Origin: Variovorax boronicumulans
GTDB lineage: Bacteria > Pseudomonadota > Gammaproteobacteria > Burkholderiales > Burkholderiaceae_C
NCBI RefSeq assembly: GCF_007677875.1
Contig: NZ_VEDO01000006.1
Span: 186,001 to 250,000 of the forward strand
Length of the DNA stretch: 64,000 nucleotides
Direction of reading: 5' to 3'
The translations under genes and the position numbers were made by a program. Below are positions 25,641-34,878 of this stretch, in pieces (the stretch's first letter is position 1; each line of letters opens with the position of its first letter). Under the pieces are notes generated by a model. The model made no database searches and was not told where the DNA came from. It saw only the letters and a program-made list of their open reading frames with translations.

Positions 25641-26423
25641 ATGATCAATTCGCTCTGGATCTCCAAGACCGGCATGGAAGCCCAGCAGACCCAGCTGGAC
25701 GTCATCTCGCACAACCTGGCCAACGTTTCGACCACCGGCTTCAAGCGCTCCAACGCGGTGTTCGAAGACCTGATCTACCAGAACCTGCGCCAGGTCGGCG
25801 CCAACAACACCGAGGCCGAGCAGTTGCCCACCGGCCTGCAGCTGGGCCTGGGTGTGCGCACGGTGGCCACCAGCCGGCAGTTCTCGCAGGGCTCGCTGCA
25901 GCTGACCGACAACCACTTCGACGTGGCCATCAACGGCAACGGCTTCTTCAACATCCAGCTGCCGGACGGCACCGTGGGCTACACGCGCGACGGCAGCTTC
26001 GAGGTCGATTCGCAGGGCCGGCTGGTCACCTCCAACGGCCTGCCGGTGGCCAACGGCATCACCATCCCGCCGAACACGCTGTCGGTGAACATCAGCGAGA
26101 CCGGCACCGTGACCGTGATGCTGCCGGGCAACACCGCGCCGCAGACGGTGGGCACCATCGCCATGTCCACCTTCATCAACCCGCCGGGCCTGGAGCCGCG
26201 CGGCCAGAACATCTTCACCGAGACGGCCGCTTCGGGCCAGCCCCAGGGCGGCACGCCGGGCACCAACGGCCTGGGCATCATGCGCCAGGGTTACCTGGAG
26301 ACCTCCAACGTCAACGTGGTGCAGGAGCTGGTGACCATGATCCAGACGCAGCGTGCCTACGAGATGAACTCCAAGGCCGTGCAGACCTCCGACCAGATGC
26401 TGCAGAAGCTCGCACAGCTGTAG
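25641..26423 (+). CDS. flgG: Flagellar distal rod protein FlgG
   Basis: 260 residues, the near-invariant FlgG length. [20 protein letters not shown] and [14 protein letters not shown] mark the N-terminus, [13 protein letters not shown] the centre, and [20 protein letters not shown] the C-terminus. It forms the distal rod through the P and L rings. AAGGA precedes the ATG. Confidence 0.98.
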   Translation: MINSLWISKTGMEAQQTQLDVISHNLANVSTTGFKRSNAVFEDLIYQNLRQVGANNTEAEQLPTGLQLGLGVRTVATSRQFSQGSLQLTDNHFDVAINGNGFFNIQLPDGTVGYTRDGSFEVDSQGRLVTSNGLPVANGITIPPNTLSVNISETGTVTVMLPGNTAPQTVGTIAMSTFINPPGLEPRGQNIFTETAASGQPQGGTPGTNGLGIMRQGYLETSNVNVVQELVTMIQTQRAYEMNSKAVQTSDQMLQKLAQL

Positions 26424-26431
26424 GAGCAGGC

Positions 26432-27121
26432 ATGGCACGCACATCCTTGCGCCTTTGGCTGCCGGTTTTGGCCCTGTTCGCGTTGTCCGGGTGCGAGTCG
26501 CTGCGGCAAACCCCCAAGGTCGAGTTTCCCGACATCGCCACGCAACGCCCCGTGGCCATCGCTCCGCAGGCCGCCCCCGTGGCCACGGGCGGGCTGTACT
26601 CGCAGGTGCGCTACCGGCCTCTGTTCGAAGACCGGCGCCCGCGCATGGTCGGCGACACGCTGACGGTCCAGATCGTCGAGAACCTGAACGCCAGCCAGAC
26701 CAGCACCGCCTCGGTCGACAAGAGCGGCAACGTGAGCAGCGGCATCACCGGCTTCCCGTTCCTCTCGTCTTCCCTGCTGGGCAAGCTCAGCGTGGGTGCC
26801 GAGTCGGAGAACAAGTTCGCCGGCAGCGGCGGCACCGCCGCCACCAACACCTTCAGCGGCACCATCACCACCACCGTGGTCGACGTGCTGCCCAACGGCC
26901 ACCTGGCCGTGCTCGGCGAAAAGCAGATCGGCGTGAACCAGAACGTGGACGTGCTGCGCTTCTCGGGCACGGTGGACCCGCGCGCCGTGCTGCCCGGCTC
27001 CATCGTGCCGTCCACGGCCGTGGCCAACGTGCGCGTGGAGTCGCGCGGCCGCGGCCAGCAGCAGGACGCCATGGCAATTGGCTGGCTGGCACGGTTCTTT
27101 TTGAGCGTTCTGCCGTTCTGA
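26432..27121 (+). CDS. flgH: Flagellar L-ring lipoprotein FlgH
   Basis: 229 residues. The lipoprotein signal MARTSLRLWLPVLALFALSG-C has its lipobox at LSGC (Cys 20), so it is exported and lipidated for the outer membrane, where it forms the L ring. The family motifs DTLTVQIVENLNASQTS, TNTFSGTITTTVVDVLPNGH and GTVDPRAVLPGSIVPS are present. It starts 8 bases after flgG. Confidence 0.97.
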   Translation: MARTSLRLWLPVLALFALSGCESLRQTPKVEFPDIATQRPVAIAPQAAPVATGGLYSQVRYRPLFEDRRPRMVGDTLTVQIVENLNASQTSTASVDKSGNVSSGITGFPFLSSSLLGKLSVGAESENKFAGSGGTAATNTFSGTITTTVVDVLPNGHLAVLGEKQIGVNQNVDVLRFSGTVDPRAVLPGSIVPSTAVANVRVESRGRGQQQDAMAIGWLARFFLSVLPF

Positions 27122-27164
27122 GGCTTCGCACAATGGCGGCAGCCCTCTCTTTCCGAGCACTGCC

Positions 27165-28277
27165 ATGACATTCCTGCCACGCCTCCTGCTCCCGCTGCTC
27201 GCCTTCGCACTGCTGGCCCAGCCGGTGCAGGCCATGCGCATCAAGGAGGTGGCCTCGGTGCAGGGCGTGCGCAGCAACCAGTTGACGGGCTACGGCCTGG
27301 TGGTGGGCCTGGACGGCACGGGCGACCAGACCACGCAGATGCCCTACACCACGCAGAGCCTGTCCAACTACCTGCAGCAGCAGGGCATCGTGCTGCCGGC
27401 CAACCAGGCCTCGCAGCTGCAGCTCAAGAACGTGGCGGCGGTGCTGGTCACGGCCGAGCTGCCGCCGTTCGCGCAGCCGGGCCAGGCCATCGACGTGACC
27501 GTCTCCTCCATGGGCAACGCCAAGTCGCTCAAGGGCGGCACGCTGATCGCGACACCGCTGCGCGGGGCGGACGGCGAGGTCTACGTGCTGGCGCAGGGCA
27601 ACTTGGTCGTGGCCGGCGCGGGCGCTGCTGCCGGCGGCAGCAAGGTGCAGATCAACCACCTGTCGGCAGGCCGGATTCCGGGCGGCGGCCAGGTCGAACG
27701 CAGCGTGCCCACGCCGCTGCAGAACGGCGACCACATCGTGCTGGGCCTGGACGCCTCGGACTTCCAGACCGCGCGCCGCGTGGCCAGCGTCATCAACGAC
27801 AAGCTGGGCCAGGGCCTGGCCCAGGCGCTGGACGGCCGCACCGTGCAGGTGCGCGCGCCCACGACGCCGCATGCGCGCGTGAACTTCATCGCCGAGCTGG
27901 AGGAACTGCGCTTCGACATGGCCGCGCCCTCGGCCAAGGTGGTCATCAATTCGCGCACGGGCTCCATCGTGCTGAACCAGGCCGTGACGCTGGGGCCCTG
28001 CGCCATCGCGCATGGCAACCTGTCGGTGAGCATCGCCACGACGCCCGTGATCAGCCAGCCGGCGCCGTTCTCGCAGGGCCAGACCGTGGTCGGCCAGCAA
28101 TCGGACATCTCGGTCAAGCAGGAACCGGGCAAACTCATCCAGCTGCAAGGCGCGCCGCAGCTGGGCGACGTGGTGCGCGCGCTGAACGCGCTGGGCGCCA
28201 CGCCACAGGACCTGCTGGCCATCCTGCAGGCCATCAAGGCCGCCGGCGCATTGAACGCAGAGCTGGAGGTGATTTGA
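27165..28277 (+). CDS. flgI: Flagellar P-ring protein FlgI
   Basis: 370 residues with a signal peptide (MTFLPRLLLPLLAFALLAQP, then VQA). Mature motifs include KEVASVQGVRSNQLTGYGLV, GTGDQTTQMPYTTQS and AVTLGPCAIAHGNLSV. It assembles in the periplasm with help from FlgA. It is followed within seven bases by copy 2 of the flagellar-junction repeat. Confidence 0.98.
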   Translation: MTFLPRLLLPLLAFALLAQPVQAMRIKEVASVQGVRSNQLTGYGLVVGLDGTGDQTTQMPYTTQSLSNYLQQQGIVLPANQASQLQLKNVAAVLVTAELPPFAQPGQAIDVTVSSMGNAKSLKGGTLIATPLRGADGEVYVLAQGNLVVAGAGAAAGGSKVQINHLSAGRIPGGGQVERSVPTPLQNGDHIVLGLDASDFQTARRVASVINDKLGQGLAQALDGRTVQVRAPTTPHARVNFIAELEELRFDMAAPSAKVVINSRTGSIVLNQAVTLGPCAIAHGNLSVSIATTPVISQPAPFSQGQTVVGQQSDISVKQEPGKLIQLQGAPQLGDVVRALNALGATPQDLLAILQAIKAAGALNAELEVI

Positions 28278-28283
28278 ATGAAA

Positions 28284-28425
28284 CACCCCCGTTTGAATTT
28301 CTCACTGCGTGTAGAAATTCCATCCCCCCTTGAGGGGGCGCCGCCAGCGGCCTGGCAGCGCCAGTCCCGCGGCGGCTGCTGGCATGGCCTGCTCCGCGGC
28401 CTTCGGAACAACGGCTTGCGTGCCG
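28284..28425 (+). repeat. Flagellar-junction repeat, copy 2
   Basis: It fills most of the 193-base flgI-flgJ gap. It carries CCCCCGTTTG, a CCCCCC-TTGA-GGGGG hairpin, GCCGCCAGCGGCCTGGCAG and CTGGCATGGCCTGCTCCGCGG. A 63-codon open frame starts at 28278 but its frame differs from that of the other copies, so it is judged spurious. Confidence 0.85.
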
Positions 28426-28470
28426 GCTCTGTGTCCTGCGCACGACGCTGCGGCGCTGCGGAGAACTGAC

Positions 28471-29334
28471 ATGTCTCTGTCACCGCTGGTCACCAAGAAC
28501 AATGCCCTCGCCGCCGACGCGCGCTCGCTGGACGCGCTCAAGGCCCAGGCCAACAAGGACGGCGCCGGCGCCATCAAGGAAGCCGCGAAACAACTCGAAT
28601 CGCTTTTCATGCGCGAGCTGATCAAGAGCATGCGCGACGCGACCATGAAGTCCGGCCTGCTCGACAGCCCGCAGAGCGAGATCAGCTCGGACCTGCTGGA
28701 CCAGCAGCTCTCGGTCTCCATGTCCGGCCTGCCGGGCGGCATCTCGGCGGCCATCGAGCGCCAGCTTTCGCGCCACACGGTGGCCATGGACAACACGCGT
28801 GTGCTGCCACCGGCCAGCGACGGCGCGAAGGTGTCGCGCATGCCCGCGGGCAGCGCCGGCACGAAGCAGGACTTCGTGCAGCAGCACCAGGAGGCGGCCG
28901 AGCGCATCGAACAGCAAAGCGGCATCCCGGCCCACTACATGATGGGCCAGGCCGCGCACGAGACCGGCTGGGGCAAGCGCGAGATCAAGCATGCCGACGG
29001 CAGCCCCTCGTTCAACCTGTTCGGCATCAAGGCCGGCCCGGGCTGGACCGGCAAGGTGGCCGAGGTGACGACCACCGAATACGTGAACGGCGAGGCGCGC
29101 AAGGTCAAGGCCAAGTTCCGCGCCTACGACTCCTACGAGGATTCGTTCCGCGACTACGCGAACCTGATCACCAACAGCCCGCGCTACGAGAAGGTGCTGG
29201 CCAAGACGGCCTCGCCGCTGAGCTTCGCCACCGAGCTCAAGCGCGCCGGCTATGCCACCGACCCCGACTATGCGGGCAAGCTCAGCCGCGTGATCAACAG
29301 CACGCTGCAGGTCCAGCGTGCCCTGAACGCATGA
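28471..29334 (+). CDS. flgJ: Flagellar rod assembly protein / peptidoglycan hydrolase FlgJ
   Basis: 287 residues with two domains. The N-terminal rod-cap domain (about 25-100) has EAAKQLESLFMRELIKSMRD. The C-terminal glucosaminidase-type domain (about 135-285) has the catalytic Glu in MGQAAHETGWGKREI and NLFGIKAGPGWTGK. It locally opens the cell wall so the rod can pass. The start at 28471 gives the usual MSLSPLV beginning, after the repeat-filled gap that may uncouple it from flgI. Confidence 0.96.
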   Translation: MSLSPLVTKNNALAADARSLDALKAQANKDGAGAIKEAAKQLESLFMRELIKSMRDATMKSGLLDSPQSEISSDLLDQQLSVSMSGLPGGISAAIERQLSRHTVAMDNTRVLPPASDGAKVSRMPAGSAGTKQDFVQQHQEAAERIEQQSGIPAHYMMGQAAHETGWGKREIKHADGSPSFNLFGIKAGPGWTGKVAEVTTTEYVNGEARKVKAKFRAYDSYEDSFRDYANLITNSPRYEKVLAKTASPLSFATELKRAGYATDPDYAGKLSRVINSTLQVQRALNA

Positions 29335-29347
29335 CCCGCGGCGCGCC

Positions 29348-31240
29348 ATGAGCAACATCCTCAACGTCGGCGTCCGCGCGCTGCAGGCCAACCAGGCCGC
29401 GTTGTCGACCATCGGCCACAACATCGCGAACAACGCCACCGTGGGCTACTCGCGCCAGGTGGTCAACCTCGCCACGGTGGAGGGCCAGTACACGGGCGGC
29501 GGCTACATCGGCAAGGGCGTGGAGGTGGCGTCGATCCAGCGGGTCTACGACGCCTACCTGACGCGCCAGGCCGCGCTGTCCAAGTCGGTTTCGGCGCAGG
29601 ACGTGTCGCGCGCCGAGAAGCTGCTGCAGCTCGAAGAGCTGTTCGGCACCGGCAAGACCGGCCTGGGCGCTTCGGTCAGCGAGATGATGAACGCGTTCTC
29701 CGACGTGGTCAGCGCACCGACCGACCTGACGGCCCGCACCGTGGTGCTGACGCGCGCCTCGGAAACGGCCTCGCGCTTCAACGACACCGCCACCCAGCTG
29801 GCCAACCTGCAGCGCGGGCTGACCGAGGAGCTGGAGAACAGCGTGTCCACGCTGAACACGCTGATCACCGGCATCGCCGACGTCAACCGTCAGATCCAGG
29901 CGGTCGTCGGTCTGGACCAGCCGCCCAACGACCTGCTGGACCGGCGCGACCAGCTCATCAGCGAGATGAACAAGTACGTCCAGACGACGACGCTGGAGAA
30001 CAACGACGGCACCGTCAGCGTGTTCGTGGCGCAGAGCCAGCCCGTGGTGCTGGGTACCCGCGCGCTGGAGCTCAAGGTGGCCAACGACCCGCTGGACCCC
30101 ACCCGCAGCGAACTGCGGCTCGTCAACGGCAGCACCGAGGTCAAGCTGCAGGACAGCATGCTGGGCGGCGGCTCGCTGTCGGGCCTGATGCGCTTTCAGA
30201 ACGAGGACCTGGTGGAGGCGCAGAACCTGCTCGGGCGCATGGCGGTGTCCATCACCACGGCCATCAATGCACAGCACAAGCTCGGGCTGGACCTGGACGG
30301 CGACCCGGGCGGCGATCTGTTCACGCCCGTCGCCATGGCCGACGGCGCGGCCTTCGCGAGCAACACGGGCAGCGCCGCCATCGGCATCAGTGTGGCCGAC
30401 GCGAGCCAGCTGCGCGCCTCCGACTACCGCGTGACGTTCACTTCGCCGACCACCTACACGGTGACCCGGCTGTCCGATGGCGCCACACCCGCCGTGGCGC
30501 CAGGGCCGCCACCGACTGTCGACGGCTTGGCGCTGGACATGACTGGCGCAGCCGCCACGGGCGACAGCTTCCTGCTGCGGCCCTACGCGCAAGCGGCCGG
30601 GAACATGCACACGCTGTTCGCCTCGCCGCGCGACCTGGCCGTGGCGAGCCCGGTGCAGGCCAGTATGGGCACCACCAACACCGGCGGCCTGGCGGTGGGC
30701 AAGCTGGCGGCAGGCTCGGTGCCGGCACCGGCCAATGTGACCATCACCTTCACGAGCGGCACCCAGTACACGCGCTCGGACGTGCCGGGCACCTTCACTT
30801 ACAGCCCCGGCACGCCGATCAGCTACGACGGCGCCAACCCCTCGGCCTGGACCCTGACGCTGAGCGGCGCGCCGCAACCCGGCGACACGCTGACCGTGGG
30901 CGCCATCAACCCGGCCTACGCGCCGCTGGACGCCGGCAATGCCAAGGCGCTGATGGACCTGCGCGACATGAAGCTGTTCGACGGCGCGCCGCTGACCGAC
31001 GGTTACGCCGCGCTGATCGCCAATGTGGGCGTGCGGGCCCAGAGCGCGCAATACGCGGCCGACGTGTCCAAGTCCATCGCCGAAGACCTGGAGGCCCAGC
31101 GCACCGGCGTCTCGGGTGTGAACTTGGACGAAGAGGCCGCCAAGCTCATCCAGTACCAGCAGGCCTACCAGGCTTCGGCCAAGATGCTGCAGGTGGCGCA
31201 AAGCATCTTCGACAGTCTGATCTCGACCATCACACGCTGA
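29348..31240 (+). CDS. flgK: Flagellar hook-associated protein 1
   Basis: 630 residues. MSNILNVGVRALQANQAALS and GHNIANNATVGYSRQVVNL mark the N-terminus; GVNLDEEAAKLIQYQQAYQA and ISTITR mark the C-terminus. FlgK is the first hook-filament junction protein. The middle variable domain (about 350-520) is rich in Thr, Ser and Pro. It begins 13 bases after flgJ. Confidence 0.97.
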   Translation: MSNILNVGVRALQANQAALSTIGHNIANNATVGYSRQVVNLATVEGQYTGGGYIGKGVEVASIQRVYDAYLTRQAALSKSVSAQDVSRAEKLLQLEELFGTGKTGLGASVSEMMNAFSDVVSAPTDLTARTVVLTRASETASRFNDTATQLANLQRGLTEELENSVSTLNTLITGIADVNRQIQAVVGLDQPPNDLLDRRDQLISEMNKYVQTTTLENNDGTVSVFVAQSQPVVLGTRALELKVANDPLDPTRSELRLVNGSTEVKLQDSMLGGGSLSGLMRFQNEDLVEAQNLLGRMAVSITTAINAQHKLGLDLDGDPGGDLFTPVAMADGAAFASNTGSAAIGISVADASQLRASDYRVTFTSPTTYTVTRLSDGATPAVAPGPPPTVDGLALDMTGAAATGDSFLLRPYAQAAGNMHTLFASPRDLAVASPVQASMGTTNTGGLAVGKLAAGSVPAPANVTITFTSGTQYTRSDVPGTFTYSPGTPISYDGANPSAWTLTLSGAPQPGDTLTVGAINPAYAPLDAGNAKALMDLRDMKLFDGAPLTDGYAALIANVGVRAQSAQYAADVSKSIAEDLEAQRTGVSGVNLDEEAAKLIQYQQAYQASAKMLQVAQSIFDSLISTITR

Positions 31241-31251
31241 GCGCCCGAGCC

Positions 31252-32517
31252 ATGGCCAATACCTTCACCCGCCTGGGCACCGCCAACACCTTCGACGCCG
31301 CACGCCAGACGCTGCAGACGCGCCAGGCCAACCTGGCCGACCTGCAGGCCAAGCTGACCGAGGGCAAGCGCGTGGTGCGCCCCAGCGACGACCCGACCTC
31401 GGCCGCGCAGGCCGAGCGCGCGCAGACGCGCATCGCCCGCATCACCGTGGAGCAGCGCGCGCTCGAGACGCAAAAGAGCGCCATCCAGCTCGGCGAATCC
31501 ACGCTCGGCGACGCGACCGCGCTGCTGCAGCAGTTCCGCGACCTGCTGGTGCAGGCCGGCAGCGGCGTCAACAGCCCGACCGAGCGCGAGACCATCGCCA
31601 AGCAGCTGGTGGGCCTGCGCGACGAGCTCGTCACGCTGGCCAACCGCAAGGACGCCAACGGCCTGCCGCTGTTCCACGGCCTGGGCAGCACCTCGGCCCC
31701 GTTCGAGGTCAGTGCCGACGGCACCGTGCCCGACCCGGACTACAGCTTCAACGGCCTGCCCGGCCAGGCCGGCTCCAACGACGTGGCCATCCCCGGCACG
31801 CTGGACGGCCGCGCCACGTGGATGGACGTGCCCGAAAGCAACGGCGTGTTCAAGGTCAGCCTGGGCGCGGGCAACAGCGGACAGATGTACACCGACGTGG
31901 GCATCGTCAAGGACGCGGCGCTGATGGGCAGCGAGGGCACGGACTTCACGCTGACCTTCCACGTCGACGCCACGACCGGCGCCATGACCTACGACGCCAC
32001 CAACAACACCATGGGCGTCACCACGACGGGCCTGCCCTACAAGGAGAACCAGACCATCACGCTGGGTGGCATCTCCATGGTGGTCAAGGGCGTGCCGGCC
32101 GAGGGCGACCAGCTCGAGGTGGACGCCACGGTGCCGGCCGACCGGCCCAGCATCTTCGGCGTGCTGGACCGCGCCATCGCCGGCATGTTCGAGCCCGGCA
32201 GCACCACCAAGGGCGCGGCCAGCGCCAACGCCAACTTCAACCACGAGCTGGCGATCTCGCTGGCCCAGGTGGACACCAGCCTGGAACGCATCGGCGCCAT
32301 GCGCGGCCGCGCGGGCGACCTGCTCAACCGCGCCGACCGCATCCACGACACGCAGGAAGACCGCAACGTGCAGGCCGAAGGCGACCGCTCGCGCGCTGAG
32401 GACATGGACATGATCCAGGGCCTGTCGGACTTCCAGAACCAGCAGACGAGCTACCAGGTCGCGTTGCAGACCTACGCCTCGATCCAGAAGCTCTCGCTGT
32501 TCGACTTCCTCCGTTGA
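31252..32517 (+). CDS. flgL: Flagellar hook-associated protein 3
   Basis: 421 residues, somewhat long for FlgL because of an inserted central beta domain (about 145-285). The flagellin-like N-terminus (TANTFDAARQTLQTRQANL, VRPSDDPTSAAQAERAQTR) and C-terminus (DMIQGLSDFQNQQTSYQVAL) are clear. It joins FlgK to flagellin. It starts 11 bases after flgK and is followed by copy 3 of the repeat. Confidence 0.96.
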   Translation: MANTFTRLGTANTFDAARQTLQTRQANLADLQAKLTEGKRVVRPSDDPTSAAQAERAQTRIARITVEQRALETQKSAIQLGESTLGDATALLQQFRDLLVQAGSGVNSPTERETIAKQLVGLRDELVTLANRKDANGLPLFHGLGSTSAPFEVSADGTVPDPDYSFNGLPGQAGSNDVAIPGTLDGRATWMDVPESNGVFKVSLGAGNSGQMYTDVGIVKDAALMGSEGTDFTLTFHVDATTGAMTYDATNNTMGVTTTGLPYKENQTITLGGISMVVKGVPAEGDQLEVDATVPADRPSIFGVLDRAIAGMFEPGSTTKGAASANANFNHELAISLAQVDTSLERIGAMRGRAGDLLNRADRIHDTQEDRNVQAEGDRSRAEDMDMIQGLSDFQNQQTSYQVALQTYASIQKLSLFDFLR

Positions 32518-32525
32518 GATGAGCC

Positions 32526-32665
32526 CTCCCCCGTTTGGATTTCGAAGGGCGTGTAGAAATCCCATCCCCCCCAGGGGGCGCCGCCAGCGGCCTGGCAGAG
32601 CCAGTTCCGCGGCGCCTGCTCGCATGGCCTGCTCCGCGGCCGTTCGACCAGTGGCTTGCAGGCGG
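32526..32665 (+). repeat. Flagellar-junction repeat, copy 3
   Basis: It lies in the 213-base gap after flgL, starting 8 bases past its stop, in the same orientation as copies 1 and 2. Blocks CCCCCGTTTGGATTT, CCCATCCCCCCCAGGGGGCG, CGGCCTGGCAGAGCCAGTTC and GCATGGCCTGCTCCGCGGCC are shared. No promoter for the next gene stands out in the rest of the gap. Confidence 0.85.
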
Positions 32666-32730
32666 GGGCTGTCTGCTGCGGACCGCGTGCCGGCACAATG
32701 GGCACTTGAGTTTTCTGGTCGCGAGGAGAC

Positions 32731-33930
32731 ATGACGCAATCGGTCGTCGGCAGCATCACCCTGGGCTACCGCCCGCTCTGGAACCGGGCCCGCGAGCTCG
32801 AGGCCGTGCAGCTGTTTGTCGAGGCCGCACAGGGCGGCGCCATCGACGCCGTGCACCTGGTCGCGGCGCTGCAGGAGCTGTCGTCCATGGCCACGCCGCA
32901 GCTGCTGCTGTCCATGCACAACAAGCGCCTGCTGTCCGACATGCTGGCGCACGCGCCGGCCGGCGATTACTGGATCGAGGTGCGCGGCGAGTGGCTCAGC
33001 GAGCCCGACATCTACGAGCGCACCCAGAAAGCCCATGAACGCGGCCTCAAGCTGGTGTGGCGCGGCGCGCTGGAGGACTGGCCCAAGACGCCGCTGCAGG
33101 ATTGCTTCTTCCTGCGCCTGCTGACCCTGGCGCCGCTGACCGCGGCCACGGCGCTGCAGGAAGTCGCTGCCGGCCGGCAGCCTGACGGCAGCATCGCGCC
33201 GGGCCAGATCTACGAAGAGGTGCAGAGCCGGGCCCTGGCGGACCTGCTGCTGGACCGGGCCGGTGCACTGGCCATTGCCGGCTGGCCGTCCGAAGACGTG
33301 CTGCACGCCCACCGCCACCAGCCCGTGGCACCGGACGGCGCGGTGATCCGCCGCGCCGGCAAGGCCGTGGACGACGACCAGTCCATGGAGCAGATCGAGG
33401 CCGTGGTGCGCGAGGAGCCGGTGCTGGCCTACCGCTTCCTGTCGTTCACGAACTCGGCTGCCATGGCCGGGCGCGGCGGCATCGAATCCGTGCGCCACGG
33501 GCTCATGATGCTGGGCTATGGCGCCTTGGGCCGCTGGCTCGCCGAGCAGGGCGCGCATGCCGCCACCGACATCGACTTGCGCCCGGTCAAGGCCCAGATG
33601 GTGCTGCGCGCGCGGCTGACCGAACACCTGCTGGACGCCGGCGCCGAAGACGGCCTGCGCCGCGAGGTCTACCTGTGCGGCCTGTTCGCTGAGCTCGATC
33701 TGCTGCTGCACGAGCCGCTGGGCCAGGTGCTGAACCGGCTGCCGCTGTCCGAGCGCATCTACGCCGCCGCGGTCAAGCGCAGCGGCCCCTACGCCCCGGC
33801 ACTGCAGGCCGCCCGCGCCATGGAAGGCGACGACACGCCGGCACTGCGCGCGGTCTGCCGCGCGCATGGCATCGGCGTGGAGGAGGCCAACCGGCAATTG
33901 CTGCGGGCCTTGGTCGGGGCGCGGCGGTAG
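32731..33930 (+). CDS. HDOD-domain regulator with degenerate EAL-like N-terminus
   Basis: 399 residues. The N-terminal ~190 residues resemble a YuxH-type EAL domain (GSITLGYRPLWNRARELEAV) but lack the E-A-L signature and metal-binding acids, so c-di-GMP hydrolysis is not expected. The C-terminal ~200 residues form an HDOD domain (EAVVREEPVLAYRFLSFTNS, IESVRHGLMMLGYGALGRW), a non-enzymatic HD-like fold used in signalling. GAGGAG precedes the ATG. Its place right after the flg operon suggests a link between motility and signalling, which is inference. Confidence 0.85.
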   Translation: MTQSVVGSITLGYRPLWNRARELEAVQLFVEAAQGGAIDAVHLVAALQELSSMATPQLLLSMHNKRLLSDMLAHAPAGDYWIEVRGEWLSEPDIYERTQKAHERGLKLVWRGALEDWPKTPLQDCFFLRLLTLAPLTAATALQEVAAGRQPDGSIAPGQIYEEVQSRALADLLLDRAGALAIAGWPSEDVLHAHRHQPVAPDGAVIRRAGKAVDDDQSMEQIEAVVREEPVLAYRFLSFTNSAAMAGRGGIESVRHGLMMLGYGALGRWLAEQGAHAATDIDLRPVKAQMVLRARLTEHLLDAGAEDGLRREVYLCGLFAELDLLLHEPLGQVLNRLPLSERIYAAAVKRSGPYAPALQAARAMEGDDTPALRAVCRAHGIGVEEANRQLLRALVGARR

Positions 33931-33938
33931 GCCTTGCC

Positions 33939-34878
33939 TCAGTAGCGCAGTTCGCGCGCCCGTGTGCCGCTCGCGCCTTCGAGCCGGTTGCCCTGCAGCT
34001 CCACCTCCCGCTCGCCGGGCGCCACGCGCAGGTAGATGCCGCCTGAGGGCGGTCGTCGATGAACAGGTTGTCGTGCAGCACCAGCCGGTTCTCAGGCCAG
34101 GCGTAGCCCTCGGCGCCGTAGAACAGCATGGTCGAATTGGTGGTGCCCGGCCCCTGGCGCAGCCGGTTGTGGCTGGCTTGGACCAGGCCGCCGCTCGGGA
34201 ATTCCAGCTCATAGCTGGACTGGCCCGTATCGCTGTCGGTCAGCTGGTTGCGGTGGACCGCGCTGCGCGCGGCACGGCTCTTGAGCAGATGGCCGCCGCG
34301 GGCGTCGTGAAAGGCGCTGTCGGTCACCGTGAGCGCGGCGATGCAGCCCACGTACAGGTTGTGGCTTTGCCCGTCGCCGGCGCCGTTGGCCTGGAACAGG
34401 GTGCGCTCGATGACCAGCTCGGCCGTCCGGTCGTTCGCGGTCAGGATGCCGTTCTCGTTGTCGCTGAAGCGGCAGTCCACCACGCTGAGCCGCCCCTGCT
34501 CGAACCGGATGCCCGCGCCATTGCGCGCCGCCGCGCGGGCGCCCTCGAAGTCGAAGCCCTCGACGCGGATGTCACCGCCGCGCACCACCCAGATGCCCTT
34601 GCCCTCTGCGCTGGCGCCATCGGCCAGCAGCCGCACCCGGCCGCCCACGGCGCGCAGCGTGAGCTGGCGCTGGGCCCAGACGGCGACATCGCCGCGGTAC
34701 GCGCCAGCCTGCACCTCGACCGTATCGCCGTCGCGCGCGACCCGCGCAGCCTGGCCGATGGTGGAGAAGGAGCGGCCGGGGCCGACCGCGTGCACCACGC
34801 CCGGCCCGTCCGCCCGGGCGCCAGCTGCCCCGACGCACGCCAGGGCGCGCAGAACCGGCGGCGCGCCAGACCGCTCAT
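33939..34878 (-). pseudogene. Right-handed beta-helix (pectate-lyase-like) secreted protein, broken by two single-base deletions
   Basis: The middle of the protein reads as a parallel beta-helix (HAVGPGRSFSTIGQAARVAR, GGDIRVEGFDFEGARAAARN, NENGILTAN, ENRLVLHDNLFIDDRPQ). The natural ATG at 34878 overlaps the upstream gene stop (ATGA) and starts MSGLARRRF in a different frame; one missing base near 34851 would join it to RALACVGAAGARADG, giving a Tat-like signal. A second missing base near 34043 shifts the end; restoring it gives GGIYLRVAPGEREVELQ ending ELRY-stop at 33939. The 940-base span plus two bases equals 314 whole codons. It may be a true pseudogene or carry two sequencing errors. Confidence 0.75.

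Noticed and set aside
28278-28469. A 63-codon open frame starting right after the flgI stop, with similar short frames at the other two repeat copies
   Set aside because: The three repeat copies are read in different frames and the predicted peptides do not match, so conservation is at DNA level and not coding.
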